A stretch of 64,000 bases of DNA from Muribaculaceae bacterium (GTDB taxonomy: Bacteria > Bacteroidota > Bacteroidia > Bacteroidales > Muribaculaceae), in contig JAFYYG010000054.1 in NCBI GenBank assembly GCA_017557625.1, forward strand, positions 1 through 64,000, given 5' to 3'. The translations under genes were made by a program, and so were the position numbers. This document shows, piece after piece, positions 34,124-43,217 of this stretch. Position 1 is the stretch's first letter. Each line of letters begins with the position of its first letter. The notes under the pieces are model-generated. The model was given only the letters and a program-made list of their open reading frames with translations. It was not told the origin of the DNA and did no database searches.

Positions 34124-34558
34124 TCACATTGTGCACATGCCGTCCCATTCAAGGAGGTCGCCGCGCACGTATCCCACTTTGCCGTTGACTTTCACTTTGT
34201 ACCAGCCGTTGACTTTGCCTAGGCATTTGTAGCAATCGGGCATATATCCAGCTGGGTCAGGAATTTGTGTCACCACTGGAGAATTCTTGGTAGGTCTCTG
34301 GCGTACATTGAGGGGGCCTGTGTGTGACTGGTCATAATACACAATGCCTTGCCCGTTGGCGGCGCTGAAAGTCACCACACGATGTCCTTTTTTAGGCACG
34401 GTGCAATCGTCTTGAATGCTTACGGTATAAGTGTTACTGTTGGTTTTCACATAGCGTCCTACAGCCTCACCGTGACTGTCAACCACCATTTTCATGCTTT
34501 GGGCGTTCATAACACCAAAGCTCACGAGCATAATTGCTAAAACTAAAAATTTTTTCAT
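34124..34558 (-). CDS. Exported SH3-domain protein
   Basis: A 144-residue protein with a signal peptide (MKKFLVLAIMLVSFGVMNA). Residues about 75-135 form a bacterial SH3 (SH3b) domain: GPLNVRQRPTKNSPVVTQI ... GWYKVKVNGKVGYVRGDLL. SH3b domains usually bind cell-wall peptides. It ends EWDGMCTM. A fragment of its 3' end is duplicated at 32842. Confidence 0.85.
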   Translation of the reverse strand: MKKFLVLAIMLVSFGVMNAQSMKMVVDSHGEAVGRYVKTNSNTYTVSIQDDCTVPKKGHRVVTFSAANGQGIVYYDQSHTGPLNVRQRPTKNSPVVTQIPDPAGYMPDCYKCLGKVNGWYKVKVNGKVGYVRGDLLEWDGMCTM

Positions 34559-34619
34559 TGTTTTATTCTTTTAAAAGTAAACAAGCTAACAAACCAAATA
34601 TATAAATTTTCAAGTATTA

Positions 34620-34680
34620 TAAATTTATGCATTGATTCAGTGTGCTTTGTGCATTGTGAATTATGCATTATGCATTGATT
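34620..34680. repeat. Short words TGCATTGTGAATTATGCAT after polA
   Basis: Words of the type TGCATTGATT and TTATGCATTATGCATTGATT recur between polA and the SH3 gene. Same class of gene-end words as at 43012-43062. Confidence 0.6.
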
Positions 34681-37517
34681 TAATGTGCGTCGAGCCAGTT
34701 GTTTGCGCTGCCGTGGCTGGCGGTGAGTTTCACTTTGCCGTGGTAAGCGTTCTCCATCTCAGAGACGACGATTTGGGTAACTTTTTCAAGCTCGCTGGGA
34801 ATAACGTCAAAGTTCAACTCATCGTGGATTTGCAGTATCATTTTTGAACGAATGCCTTCCTCTTCAAAGCGGCGGTAGATGGCTATCATAGCGATTTTTA
34901 TCACATCGGCGGCGGTGCCCTGGATGGGGGCGTTGACGGCGTTGCGCTCGCTGAAGCTGCGCACCACGGCATTGCGCGAGTTGATGTCGGGCAACATGCG
35001 GCGGCGACCAAAGAGAGTGGTCACGTATCCTTTCTCACGAGCTTGCGCCACGCTTTGGTCAATATATTCCTTCACCTTTGGGAAGGTTTCGAAATATCCG
35101 TCAATCAGCATCTTAGCCTCACTGCGAGGGATATTGAGCCTCTGACTCAACCCGAATGCCGAGATGCCATAAAGGATGCCGAAATTAGCGGTCTTCGCCT
35201 TGCGGCGTTGGTCGCCAGTTACCTTGTCGAGGTCTTCGTGATAGATTTTAGCGGCGGTGATGGCGTGAATATCCTCGTTTTTTGCGAAAGCGTCGAGCAT
35301 AGTCGTGTCGTTGCTCAGGTCCGCGACTAGGCGTAGCTCTATCTGCGAATAGTCGGCACTGAAGAACACATTGCCATCAGCAGGGATAAAGGCGCGGCGT
35401 ATCTCCTTGCCGTCGTCGCTGCGAACGGGGATATTCTGAAGGTTGGGGTTAACCGACGACAGTCGCCCAGTGGCGGTGACCGTCTGATTATAGGTGGTGT
35501 GGATGCGTCCTGTGCGGGGATTCACCAATGCCGGCAGTGCGTTCACATAGGTGGAAAGGAGTTTGCGCAGTCCTCTCAATTCCAATATTTTATCAACTAA
35601 TGGATGTCGGTCACGAAGTTTCATCAGCACCTCCTCGGTGGTGGAGTATTGGCCAGTCTTTGTCTTCTTGGCTTTGGCATCAATTTTCAGATGCCCGAAC
35701 AGCACCTCTCCCACCTGTGCCGGCGAGGCGGTGTTGAACTCCATTCCAGCCAACTTGTGGCACTCTCGGTCGAGGGCATCGACCTGCTCGGTGAGTTTTA
35801 CCGAGTACTCTGCAAGTGCCTTCTCATCGATGCGAGCGCCGGCAATCTCCATACTTGCCAGCACGCGCACAAGCGGCATCTCAATGTCAGTGAGAAGATG
35901 CGTCATGCCGTTGTCTTCCAAGCGTTTGTCGAGCTCTGGCTTCAGAGCAAGGGCGAGGTCGGCCATCTCGCAAGCCCAGTTGATTAACTTCTCGGGCTTG
36001 ACATCGGCAAACCTCTTCTGCTTCTTGCCCTTTGCGCCTATCAGATTCTCCACATTGATAGCCTGATAATTAAGCACATCCTCGGCAATGAGACGTGTGC
36101 TGTGACTACGCTCTGGTTGGAGGAGGTAGTGGGCAACGGCGGTGTCGTAATAGTCGCCACTATAGTTGATGCCCACATTGCTGAGCATCACGATGTCGCG
36201 CTTGATGTCGTTGCTCACCAGCTGCACCTTGCCGTCAAAGAGCGGCGACACGGCACTCATCATCCAGCCCATATCGTCAAGCGGCATGAAGGCGGCATGA
36301 TAGCGCTCACTGCTCACGGCAATGCCCACTAAATGGGCGCGCATCGCCTCCTCGCCGTCGGCCACGAGGCACATCCCCACTGGTTCGCCAGCGGTGACAA
36401 ATTTCTCCACAAGCTGAGCCGCCTCGCTGTCGTCGGCAACAAGGCGGTAGTTGTGCTCGTGCGAGTCTATATTGTCCATATCTACCACTTTAGGCATCTG
36501 CTCGGCGATGTCTTGTGTGTCGAGATCATCAAAGAGCGACGGACGCAGCGGATTCTTCTTGGGATGGTTCACAATCTCAAGCTCAGCGCGCGACACATTT
36601 TTCAGGGCCTCTGCAGGGGCGGGAGCGTTTTTTATGCCCACATTGGCCTCGCCATGCTCAATGATGCGAACCGCCAAAGTGCGGAACTCCAATTCCTTAA
36701 ACACCTTAGCCAATGCATGCATGTTAGCGGGCTTGCGACGCAGCAGCTCTTCGTCCAACTCCACAGGCACATCGGTCTTAATAGTAGCGAGGAACTTCGA
36801 GAACTTGATTTTATCCACGTTCTCGGTGACCTTGCGATGCAAGGCTCCTTTTAGTTGGTCGGTATTGGAGAGGAGGTTCTCCACCGAGCCAAACTCGCGG
36901 ACGAGTTTCTTGGCAGTGACCTCACCCACTCCGGGACAACCAGGGATATTGTCAACAGCATCACCCTGAAGTGCCAACAGGTCAATGACTTGCAGTGGAC
37001 TGGTAAAACCATACTTCGCTTTTATCTCCTCGACACCTAAGATTTCCACCTCGCCGCCTTTGCGTGCGGGATGATAGATTTTGACCTTCTCGTTAACGAG
37101 CTGCCCAAAATCCTTGTCAGGGGTCATCATATAGGTCTCAAATCCTTGTTCACCAGCAAGATGCGCCAACGTGCCTATCACATCGTCGGCCTCATAGCCT
37201 GGCACCTCAATCACTGGGATGTTGTAGGCTTCAATAATGCGCTTGATGTAGGGCACAGCGAGTTTGATGTCTTCAGGAGTCTCGTCGCGGTTTGCCTTAT
37301 ATTTCTCGTAGGCCTCATGGCGGAAAGTGCCGCCAGGTGGGTCGAAGCACACTGCTATGTGCGTGGGCAGCTCCTTTTTGAGCACATCCTGCAGAGAGTT
37401 AACAAACCCGAATATTGCCGATGTGTTAAGACCACCAGACGTGAACCGCGGATTGCGCATCAGCGCATAATAAGCCCTGAAAATCAATGCATAAGCATCG
37501 AGGAGAAAAAGCTTCAT
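34680..37517 (-). CDS. polA: DNA polymerase I
   Basis: A 945-residue enzyme for Okazaki-fragment maturation and repair. N-terminal 5' nuclease domain (1-300; DAYALIFRAYYALMR, GYEADDVIGTLA, TPDKDFGQLV, GCPGVGEVTAKKL). The middle 3' exonuclease domain (about 350-550) lacks the usual DxE metal ligands: the region corresponding to FDTET reads CLVADGEEA, and the YxxxD motif reads WACEMAD. The polymerase domain is intact (NPNLQNIPVR, FFSADYSQIELR, AKTANFGILYGIS, MILQIHDELNFDV). Proofreading is probably lost. Confidence 0.97.
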   Translation of the reverse strand: MKLFLLDAYALIFRAYYALMRNPRFTSGGLNTSAIFGFVNSLQDVLKKELPTHIAVCFDPPGGTFRHEAYEKYKANRDETPEDIKLAVPYIKRIIEAYNIPVIEVPGYEADDVIGTLAHLAGEQGFETYMMTPDKDFGQLVNEKVKIYHPARKGGEVEILGVEEIKAKYGFTSPLQVIDLLALQGDAVDNIPGCPGVGEVTAKKLVREFGSVENLLSNTDQLKGALHRKVTENVDKIKFSKFLATIKTDVPVELDEELLRRKPANMHALAKVFKELEFRTLAVRIIEHGEANVGIKNAPAPAEALKNVSRAELEIVNHPKKNPLRPSLFDDLDTQDIAEQMPKVVDMDNIDSHEHNYRLVADDSEAAQLVEKFVTAGEPVGMCLVADGEEAMRAHLVGIAVSSERYHAAFMPLDDMGWMMSAVSPLFDGKVQLVSNDIKRDIVMLSNVGINYSGDYYDTAVAHYLLQPERSHSTRLIAEDVLNYQAINVENLIGAKGKKQKRFADVKPEKLINWACEMADLALALKPELDKRLEDNGMTHLLTDIEMPLVRVLASMEIAGARIDEKALAEYSVKLTEQVDALDRECHKLAGMEFNTASPAQVGEVLFGHLKIDAKAKKTKTGQYSTTEEVLMKLRDRHPLVDKILELRGLRKLLSTYVNALPALVNPRTGRIHTTYNQTVTATGRLSSVNPNLQNIPVRSDDGKEIRRAFIPADGNVFFSADYSQIELRLVADLSNDTTMLDAFAKNEDIHAITAAKIYHEDLDKVTGDQRRKAKTANFGILYGISAFGLSQRLNIPRSEAKMLIDGYFETFPKVKEYIDQSVAQAREKGYVTTLFGRRRMLPDINSRNAVVRSFSERNAVNAPIQGTAADVIKIAMIAIYRRFEEEGIRSKMILQIHDELNFDVIPSELEKVTQIVVSEMENAYHGKVKLTASHGSANNWLDAH

Positions 37518-37691
37518 AATATAAGTGTTAAGTGTAAAGTTTTAAGTGTTAAGTGCGAGTTAGGGGCGCTTCGCTTAAAATTGAATTAAAATTATTTAGA
37601 AAATTTCATATCCGTCTTGGACTAATTTTAATTTCAATTTTCATTCAATTTCTCGGCGAAACCAACCCTTGTAGCGTGGGCGCAAGATGCT

Positions 37692-38591
37692 CTAGAAAAC
37701 CGTCTTTTCTTCTCCTGTGAAGGACTGGAAGAGGGCGTTGGCGAGACTAGAAGCGCCGATGCGGAAGTAGCGGTTGTCGAGCCATTTCTCGCCGAGCACT
37801 TCTTTGACGATGGTGTAGTACTTCACCGCATCCTCGGTAGAGCGAATGCCACCAGCGGCCTTGAAGCCAACCATAACGCCATGCTTCTCGTAGTACTCCT
37901 TGATGCACTGGCACATCACGTAGGCAGCCTCGAGCGAAGCGCCGGGATACATCTTGCCGGTAGAGGTCTTGATGAAGTCGGCACCCGAATACATAGCAAG
38001 TATCGACGCCTTCTTTATATTTGCGGCGGTCTCCAAGCATCCAGTCTCAAGAATCACCTTGAGCATCTTACCGTGGCATGCATGCTTAATCTCGCTGATT
38101 TCGTCACACAACTCTTCGTAAGCCTCATCAAGGAAGTAGCCCATGTTGATGACGATATCCACCTCGTCGGCACCGTCGGCAACAGCAAGAGCGGTCTCGG
38201 CAATCTTGGTCTCAAGATGTGCCTGCGAAGCGGGGAAGCTGGCGCTGCACACCACCACGTCAACGTCGCTCACTTCAAGGTTGGCGCGCACCACCTGGGC
38301 GAAGTTGCTATACACGCATATTCCTGCCACGTTCTTGTATTCAGGATAGTTGCGCCAATAGTCGTTCACCTTTTGGGTGAAAGCTGCCACACTGCGCTCG
38401 CTGTCGGTAGTGCTTAGTGTGGTAAGGTCCACAGTGTTAAGCAGAAATTCCTGCACCTCGCGGGTGTTGTTCTCGGCGGCATGCTCCTCAATGATTTTTG
38501 CCACTTCGGCCTTCACCTTAGCATCGTCTTCAATCACGTTGCTGCCATTGATAGCAGCTAAATACTTGTTTTGGTTAACTTGTTCAGACAT
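37692..38591 (-). CDS. deoC: Deoxyribose-phosphate aldolase
   Basis: A 299-residue class I aldolase that splits 2-deoxyribose 5-phosphate into glyceraldehyde 3-phosphate and acetaldehyde. The TIM barrel shows AGICVYSNFAQVVR, DEVDIVINMGYFL, KVILETGCL, the Schiff-base Lys in ADFIKTSTGKM and the second Lys in MVGFKAAGGIRS. It is longer than the E. coli enzyme (259) because of an N-terminal extension, normal for the eukaryote-like DeoC group. No other nucleoside catabolism genes are adjacent. Confidence 0.96.
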   Translation of the reverse strand: MSEQVNQNKYLAAINGSNVIEDDAKVKAEVAKIIEEHAAENNTREVQEFLLNTVDLTTLSTTDSERSVAAFTQKVNDYWRNYPEYKNVAGICVYSNFAQVVRANLEVSDVDVVVCSASFPASQAHLETKIAETALAVADGADEVDIVINMGYFLDEAYEELCDEISEIKHACHGKMLKVILETGCLETAANIKKASILAMYSGADFIKTSTGKMYPGASLEAAYVMCQCIKEYYEKHGVMVGFKAAGGIRSTEDAVKYYTIVKEVLGEKWLDNRYFRIGASSLANALFQSFTGEEKTVF

Positions 38592-38651
38592 AATTATTAT
38601 TTCGTTTATGGTTTATAGTTATTTCGACTTTTCGACCATTCGAGTGCTCGA

Positions 38652-39008
38652 CTAATCGAGCATTCTATTATTAGAATACTCGGTTTTAATTTTCTCGTTC
38701 TCCAGATGGCGGTGGCTGTCGCGCTGGGTTTTCTTGGCGAAGTTGCGTTCAAGAGCCTCATCGAGGTCGATGCCTGTCTGGTTGGCCAGGCACATCACCA
38801 CCCACAGCACGTCAGCGAGTTCGTCACCCAGATCCTTGTCCTTGTCGCTGGGTTTGCACGACTGCTCGCCATAGCGGCGCGCAATGATACGCGCCACCTC
38901 ACCCACTTCCTCGGTGAGTATCGCCATGTTGGTCAACTCATTGAAGTAGCGCACACCATAGGTCTTTATCCACTGGTCCACACGCTCTTGCGCCTCTTGT
39001 ATAGTCAT
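38652..39008 (-). CDS. MazG-like nucleotide pyrophosphohydrolase
   Basis: A 118-residue all-alpha NTP pyrophosphohydrolase. The metal-binding helices have ILTEEVGEVARIIARRYGE (ExxE) and DELADVLWVVMCLANQTG (ExxD-type). Such enzymes remove non-canonical NTPs. Two perfect short hairpins (TGCTCGA-ctaa-TCGAGCA and ATTCTA-ttat-TAGAAT) straddle the stop codon at 38645-38679. It lies between deoC and a secreted protein, all on the minus strand. Confidence 0.88.
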   Translation of the reverse strand: MTIQEAQERVDQWIKTYGVRYFNELTNMAILTEEVGEVARIIARRYGEQSCKPSDKDKDLGDELADVLWVVMCLANQTGIDLDEALERNFAKKTQRDSHRHLENEKIKTEYSNNRMLD

Positions 39009-39063
39009 CAGTTTTGAGTTATCAGTTTTGTAGGGACAAGGCCTGCCTTGTCCGCCCTGTTAT

Positions 39064-40260
39064 CTATTTAACGACCTTTGTTGCCGATGTTGTGCCGTCG
39101 CTATAGGTAGTCACCTTGATGGCTATGCCAGCGGGATTTGCAATCTCCTGTCCAGCCATGTTGTAATAACGTTCAGCTACAACGGTCTTTCCTGACTGCA
39201 CACCCTCGATGCCCGATGGTATTACCTCAAGATAAACAATATCCGACGAGTTGCGCACGCCATCAACTGTGTAATGCGTCTGAATGCCTATGCGCCAGTT
39301 GAGCAGCGGATTGTCGCCATCATTGGTGCGGTAGAAGTAAACACGACGCAGATAGAAGTCTTCGCCACTGAAGCCGTAATGTATCTCGGTCATGTCCTCG
39401 TCGAAACCATTGGCGGCGCCATAGGTTGCCGCATCAAAAGTGAACAGCTGGTCATCGTCGGTATAGATGCTGTAAGTCACAAGATCGGCATGCAGCTCAT
39501 TTCCATCAACATCTTGCAGATTGATGTTGAAATCAAAGCGTGTGTATCCACTCTCATTACCGCAGTCAAAGAAGTCCAAAGCTTCGGGATTGGCGGGAAC
39601 AGCAGGGACAGCATCGCTAAGTGGAGTAAATGTCGTTCCCCACTCAATAGTTGCAATCGACGCGTCATCGCTCCAAATACCTGCCAGTCCGTGTGCCAGG
39701 AGGTTGTTGGGGTAGTCAGCCGAAGCATCACCTTCAGAGCCTACCAAAGTGATGGTGCCATTCTCGGCATCTACAGCATAGGTCACTGCATCAACACCTT
39801 CTTCAGGCTCAAACATGAGCCAATAAAAATCATCGCCTAAGTCTATCAAAGTGGTCTCTCCCCAAGCCAGAATCAGGCCATATTCGTAAGTTTCGTTGTA
39901 GGCCACATATTGTCCAAGAGGCACTGTGATGGTGGAGCCGTCGTCCGACAACTCACCCTGTACCCACACTCCTGTTCCCTCGCCATAGGCCAGGGGGTCA
40001 AGAAGATAGACAGTCTTGCCATCGTCGGCGTATGTGATTTTCATCTGTCCAGTCTGCTGTGTGGCGTCATATCCATAAAGACTTACAGTCAAGTACTCAC
40101 CCGAGCGGGTATAAGACACCACGTTTCCCTCTGGTTGCTCGGTTATAATCTCAACTTTAGCATTTGCTTTGCTAGAGGGCTTGCCTAGGTTGTGAACAGG
40201 TTGGGCGCCTGCGCAAATTGCCATAGACACCACAATGGTCAATAGTAATAGTTTCTTCAT
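39064..40260 (-). CDS. Secreted protein with C-terminal sorting-like tail
   Basis: A 398-residue exported protein. The ATG at 40260 gives a clean signal peptide (MKKLLLLTIVVSMAICAGAQ); a longer start at 40296 is unlikely. The body is beta-rich, with repeated YDAT, DDGKTVYLLDP, DDGSTITVPLGQY and DLGDDFYWLMF segments, unrecognised. The last 35 residues (YYNMAGQEI...GIAIKVTTYSDGTTSATKVVK) resemble those of the protein at 60898 (YYNAMG...NIVVTRYTDGSTKTEKVLK) and the type A C-terminal domain used by type IX secretion. If so it reaches the outer membrane or medium. Confidence 0.78.
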   Translation of the reverse strand: MKKLLLLTIVVSMAICAGAQPVHNLGKPSSKANAKVEIITEQPEGNVVSYTRSGEYLTVSLYGYDATQQTGQMKITYADDGKTVYLLDPLAYGEGTGVWVQGELSDDGSTITVPLGQYVAYNETYEYGLILAWGETTLIDLGDDFYWLMFEPEEGVDAVTYAVDAENGTITLVGSEGDASADYPNNLLAHGLAGIWSDDASIATIEWGTTFTPLSDAVPAVPANPEALDFFDCGNESGYTRFDFNINLQDVDGNELHADLVTYSIYTDDDQLFTFDAATYGAANGFDEDMTEIHYGFSGEDFYLRRVYFYRTNDGDNPLLNWRIGIQTHYTVDGVRNSSDIVYLEVIPSGIEGVQSGKTVVAERYYNMAGQEIANPAGIAIKVTTYSDGTTSATKVVK

Positions 40261-40525
40261 AATACTTTTAAATAACGCAGCACTTTGGTTTAACAATATT
40301 AGAGGGTTCTTTTAAAAATTCTGTCATATTTGATGTCACTTTTCTTTTGTGCTGCATTTCAAGAAAAGAAAATCATCAATGACATTGCAAAAGTAATTAT
40401 AAAAACTGAGAAAAACACTTCATGTGGAGTAATTTTTCAAAATTGTATGTTGATAAGCTAATTAGTTTGCTTAAACAGACCATGCTCAATAAAAATATGC
40501 ATTGTGATTCTGCATTGTGCATTAA

Positions 40526-40978
40526 TTACTCCCGCAGCTTGGAGTCGATGATGATTGTCACGGGACCGTCGTTGATGAGCGACACCTGCATGTCGGCGCC
40601 AAACACGCCGCGTTTCACGGGCTTGCCCATCAGTTGCTCCACTTCTTGGCAATACATCTCGTAGAGAGGCACTGCGAGGTCGTGGCCTGCGGCATGGATA
40701 TAGCTGGGGCGGTTGCCTTTCTTGGTGCTCGCGTTGAGGGTGAACTGGCTCACTGCCAGCACCTCGCCGCCAGCGTCAAGGATATTGCGGTTCATCACGC
40801 CATCGTCGTCGTCAAAAACGCGCAGGTTCACTGTCTTCTGCGCCAACCATTTCACGTCATCGGCAGTGTCGCCTTCACGCACTCCCACCAGCACCATAAA
40901 GCCGCCAGCTATCGCACTATGCACCTCGCCGTCAATGGCAACCGATGCCTCCGTCACTCGTTGTATTACTATTCTCAT
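40526..40978 (-). CDS. dtd: D-aminoacyl-tRNA deacylase
   Basis: A 150-residue proofreading enzyme that removes D-amino acids and glycine from mischarged tRNA. Both active-site motifs are present: SQFTL (77-81) and NDGPVT (136-141, usual form NxGPxT). Length matches the family (145-150). Its promoter was not identified. Confidence 0.97.
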   Translation of the reverse strand: MRIVIQRVTEASVAIDGEVHSAIAGGFMVLVGVREGDTADDVKWLAQKTVNLRVFDDDDGVMNRNILDAGGEVLAVSQFTLNASTKKGNRPSYIHAAGHDLAVPLYEMYCQEVEQLMGKPVKRGVFGADMQVSLINDGPVTIIIDSKLRE

Positions 40979-41005
40979 ATCTTTCAGTTATCAGTTTTGT
41001 AGGGA

Positions 41006-41173
41006 GGGTGTGTCAAAATTGAGGAGTCACGCTGCGCGTGAGAAATCTTTCAAATTATTCCAAATTTAACAAATAATTATTTTATTTAAAATCAAAGAAT
41101 TAAATGATGTTTGATTTGATATGATTTGTTTGATTTCTGCGCGAAGCGCACTAAGTTAAAATTTTGACACACC
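41006..41173. mobile_element. MITE-like element with terminal inverted repeats
   Basis: Left end GGGTGTGTCAAAATT (41006-41020), right end AATTTTGACACACC (41160-41173), an inverted repeat of 14 bases. The arms continue with a weaker match (GCGTGAGAAATC against GCGCAGAAATC). The interior is AT-rich with no ORF. A solo copy of the right end is at 1743-1756. Ends of this type are typical of IS elements in Bacteroidetes, so a non-autonomous element is likely. No clear target-site duplication was seen. Confidence 0.6.
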
Positions 41174-41480
41174 TTCCGCTAGTTATCAGATGCAAAGTTA
41201 ATATTTTTTCATATATTTCAGAGAATAAGAACAGAAGTTTTCATATAAAACCAAATTGGTCATTAGGCGACGACAGGTTGTTTTTAGGTCTATTTTGGGT
41301 CCTCTAACTATGAACTATGAACTAAAAACTATAATTTTGGCACGTTTTTTGCAAATATTATAGTAAAATGCTGTAATTTTTGCCGATTATATTTACTGAG
41401 TGTGATTTTTTTACTACTTTTACACACTCTATTGCAAAAACAGTTGAAGAAACAGAGTATTCATTAAAAAACATAAAGCT
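41174..41480 (+). other. Intergenic spacer upstream of the NfeD gene
   Basis: AT-rich. AACTATGAACTATGAACT words lie at about 41305-41325. No consensus promoter box was identified; no ORF. Confidence 0.4.
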
Positions 41481-41930
41481 ATGATTGAGTATTTTCAACA
41501 GAATTTGTGGCAGTTTTGGACGCTGGTAGGCTTCATCTGCCTGATTTTGGAGTTGACCTCGGGTGACTTTTTCATCATGTGTTTTTCTTTAGGCGCTTTT
41601 GTGGCTGCCATAGCCTCGACGTTTGTACCAAGTTTTACGGTGCAGATTATCATTTTTGCTGTGACATCGCTGCTGTGCCTGCTCTTTGTTCGACCTTTGG
41701 CACTCAAGTATTTTCACCGCAAGGGTGATGACCGTCTCAGCAATGCCGATGCCATGATAGGCCGCAAGGGCGTGGTCACCGACGCTATTCCCGCTGCCGG
41801 CTATGGCCGTGTGAAAATCGACGGCGACTCGTGGAAGGCCTGTGGCGAGAACGACCAACCCATCGCCAAAGACGCTCACGTAGAGGTGGTGTCGATGGCA
41901 AGCACCATCATCACCGTGCGCCCTTGTTAG
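41481..41930 (+). CDS. NfeD-family membrane protein
   Basis: A 149-residue protein with two to three N-terminal membrane segments (about 10-28, 33-50, 52-72) and a C-terminal OB-fold (about 90-149; GRKGVVTDAIPAAGYGRVKIDGDSWKA). NfeD proteins are almost always next to an SPFH (stomatin) protein and act with it in membrane microdomain or protease-associated quality control. That partner starts 109 bases downstream. Confidence 0.92.
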   Translation: MIEYFQQNLWQFWTLVGFICLILELTSGDFFIMCFSLGAFVAAIASTFVPSFTVQIIIFAVTSLLCLLFVRPLALKYFHRKGDDRLSNADAMIGRKGVVTDAIPAAGYGRVKIDGDSWKACGENDQPIAKDAHVEVVSMASTIITVRPC

Positions 41931-42039
41931 TTGGGATAAGAAGCTTTTCCTGTTAGATTATTTGATTTATCAAATGCTCTAATGCTCGATTATTCCCCCA
42001 TCCCCCTGGTTTACTAATAATTTCTAATAATATTTTCTT

Positions 42040-43005
42040 ATGGGAACAGGACAAATTTCTCTTATTGTGATTATTGCACTCGTAGTGCTTGTGCTCATTT
42101 TCATCAAGAAGAGCATCGTGATCATCTCGCAGAGCGAGACAAAAATCGTGGAGCGGTTGGGTAAATACCATGCCACACTCAAGCCTGGTATCAACCTCAT
42201 CATCCCGTTCATTGACAGAGCAAAGACTATCATCTCGCTTGCCAACGGACGATATGTCTATACCAACAAGATTGATCTTCGTGAGCAGGTCTATGACTTT
42301 GACAAGCAGAACGTTATCACCAAAGACAACATCCAGATGCAGATTAACGCGCTGCTCTATTTCCAGATTATGGACCCCTTCAAAGCAGTGTATGAAATCA
42401 GCAACCTGCCTAACGCTATCGAAAAGCTCACGCAGACAACCCTGCGTAACATCATCGGTGAGCTCGAGCTCGACCAGACTCTCACATCGCGCGACACCAT
42501 CAACAACAAGCTGCGCGCCGTACTCGACGAGGCCACCGACAAGTGGGGCGTGAAGGTGAACCGTGTAGAGCTGCAAGACATCATGCCACCGGCAAGCGTA
42601 CTTCAGGCTATGGAGAAGCAGATGCAGGCCGAGCGTAACAAACGCGCCACCATCCTCACCAGCGAAGGTGACAAGGCTGCCGTGATCCTACAGTCCGAAG
42701 GTGAGAAGACATCGGTTATCAACCGCGCTGAGGCTGCCAAGCAGAAGGCTATCCTCGCCGCCGAAGGTGAGGCACAAGCTCGCATACGCAGAGCCGAAGC
42801 CGAGGCTATCGCCATCAACCAGATTACCGAGGCTGTGGGCAAGAGTGCCAATCCTGCCAACTACCTCCTCGCCAAGAACTACATCGAGACCCTGCAGACC
42901 ATCGCCGGCGGTCCCGCAACCAAAACCGTTTACCTCCCCTACGAAGCCAGCAACCTCATGGGCAGCATAGGCGGCATCAAGGACATGTTCAAGATGGGAG
43001 ACTAA
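42040..43005 (+). CDS. SPFH/Band 7 (stomatin-like, QmcA-type) protein
   Basis: A 321-residue protein with one N-terminal membrane helix (about 5-25), an SPFH domain (about 30-190; ERLGKYHATLKPGINLIIPFIDRA, TKDNIQMQINALLYFQI, RNIIGELELDQTLTSRDTIN) and a coiled coil rich in EAAKQKAILAAEGEAQARIRRAEAEA (about 205-260). It forms large ring assemblies on the membrane. It pairs with the NfeD gene upstream. A terminator follows at 43065. Confidence 0.95.
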   Translation: MGTGQISLIVIIALVVLVLIFIKKSIVIISQSETKIVERLGKYHATLKPGINLIIPFIDRAKTIISLANGRYVYTNKIDLREQVYDFDKQNVITKDNIQMQINALLYFQIMDPFKAVYEISNLPNAIEKLTQTTLRNIIGELELDQTLTSRDTINNKLRAVLDEATDKWGVKVNRVELQDIMPPASVLQAMEKQMQAERNKRATILTSEGDKAAVILQSEGEKTSVINRAEAAKQKAILAAEGEAQARIRRAEAEAIAINQITEAVGKSANPANYLLAKNYIETLQTIAGGPATKTVYLPYEASNLMGSIGGIKDMFKMGD

Positions 43006-43011
43006 TTCGAA

Positions 43012-43062
43012 ATGCACAATGCAGAATGCACAATGCAGAATGCACAATGCACAATGCACAAT
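43012..43062. repeat. Tandem words TGCACAATGCAGAA after the SPFH gene
   Basis: ATGCACAATGCAGAATGC is repeated about five times with small changes directly after the stop. Confidence 0.75.
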
Positions 43063-43064
43063 TT

Positions 43065-43089
43065 AAGCGCCTTTTTTAGGCGCTTTTTT
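43065..43089 (+). terminator. Terminator after the SPFH gene
   Basis: AAGCGCC (43065-43071), loop TTTTTTA, GGCGCTT (43079-43085), then TTTT. Confidence 0.85.
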
Positions 43090-43122
43090 ATATTGCTTCG
43101 GGATTAATATAGAAAAAATTAT

Positions 43123-43130
43123 TAATTTTG
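43123..43130 (+). promoter_or_regulatory. -7 box of ridA
   Basis: TAATTTTG; the leader to the ATG at 43218 is about 80 bases. Confidence 0.55.
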
Positions 43131-43217
43131 CGCTGCAATAGTCTTTTTCAATTACTATTGCCTTGTCAACTTGTTTACTTGTCAACTATCATATTATCTT
43201 TTAACATCACAATTGCA

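Noticed and set aside
38645..38679. Hairpins at the mazG stop codon as a terminator
   Set aside because: No T run follows either hairpin on the minus strand.
41953..42576. 207-codon frame opposite the SPFH gene
   Set aside because: Antisense shadow; the SPFH reading has clear family motifs.
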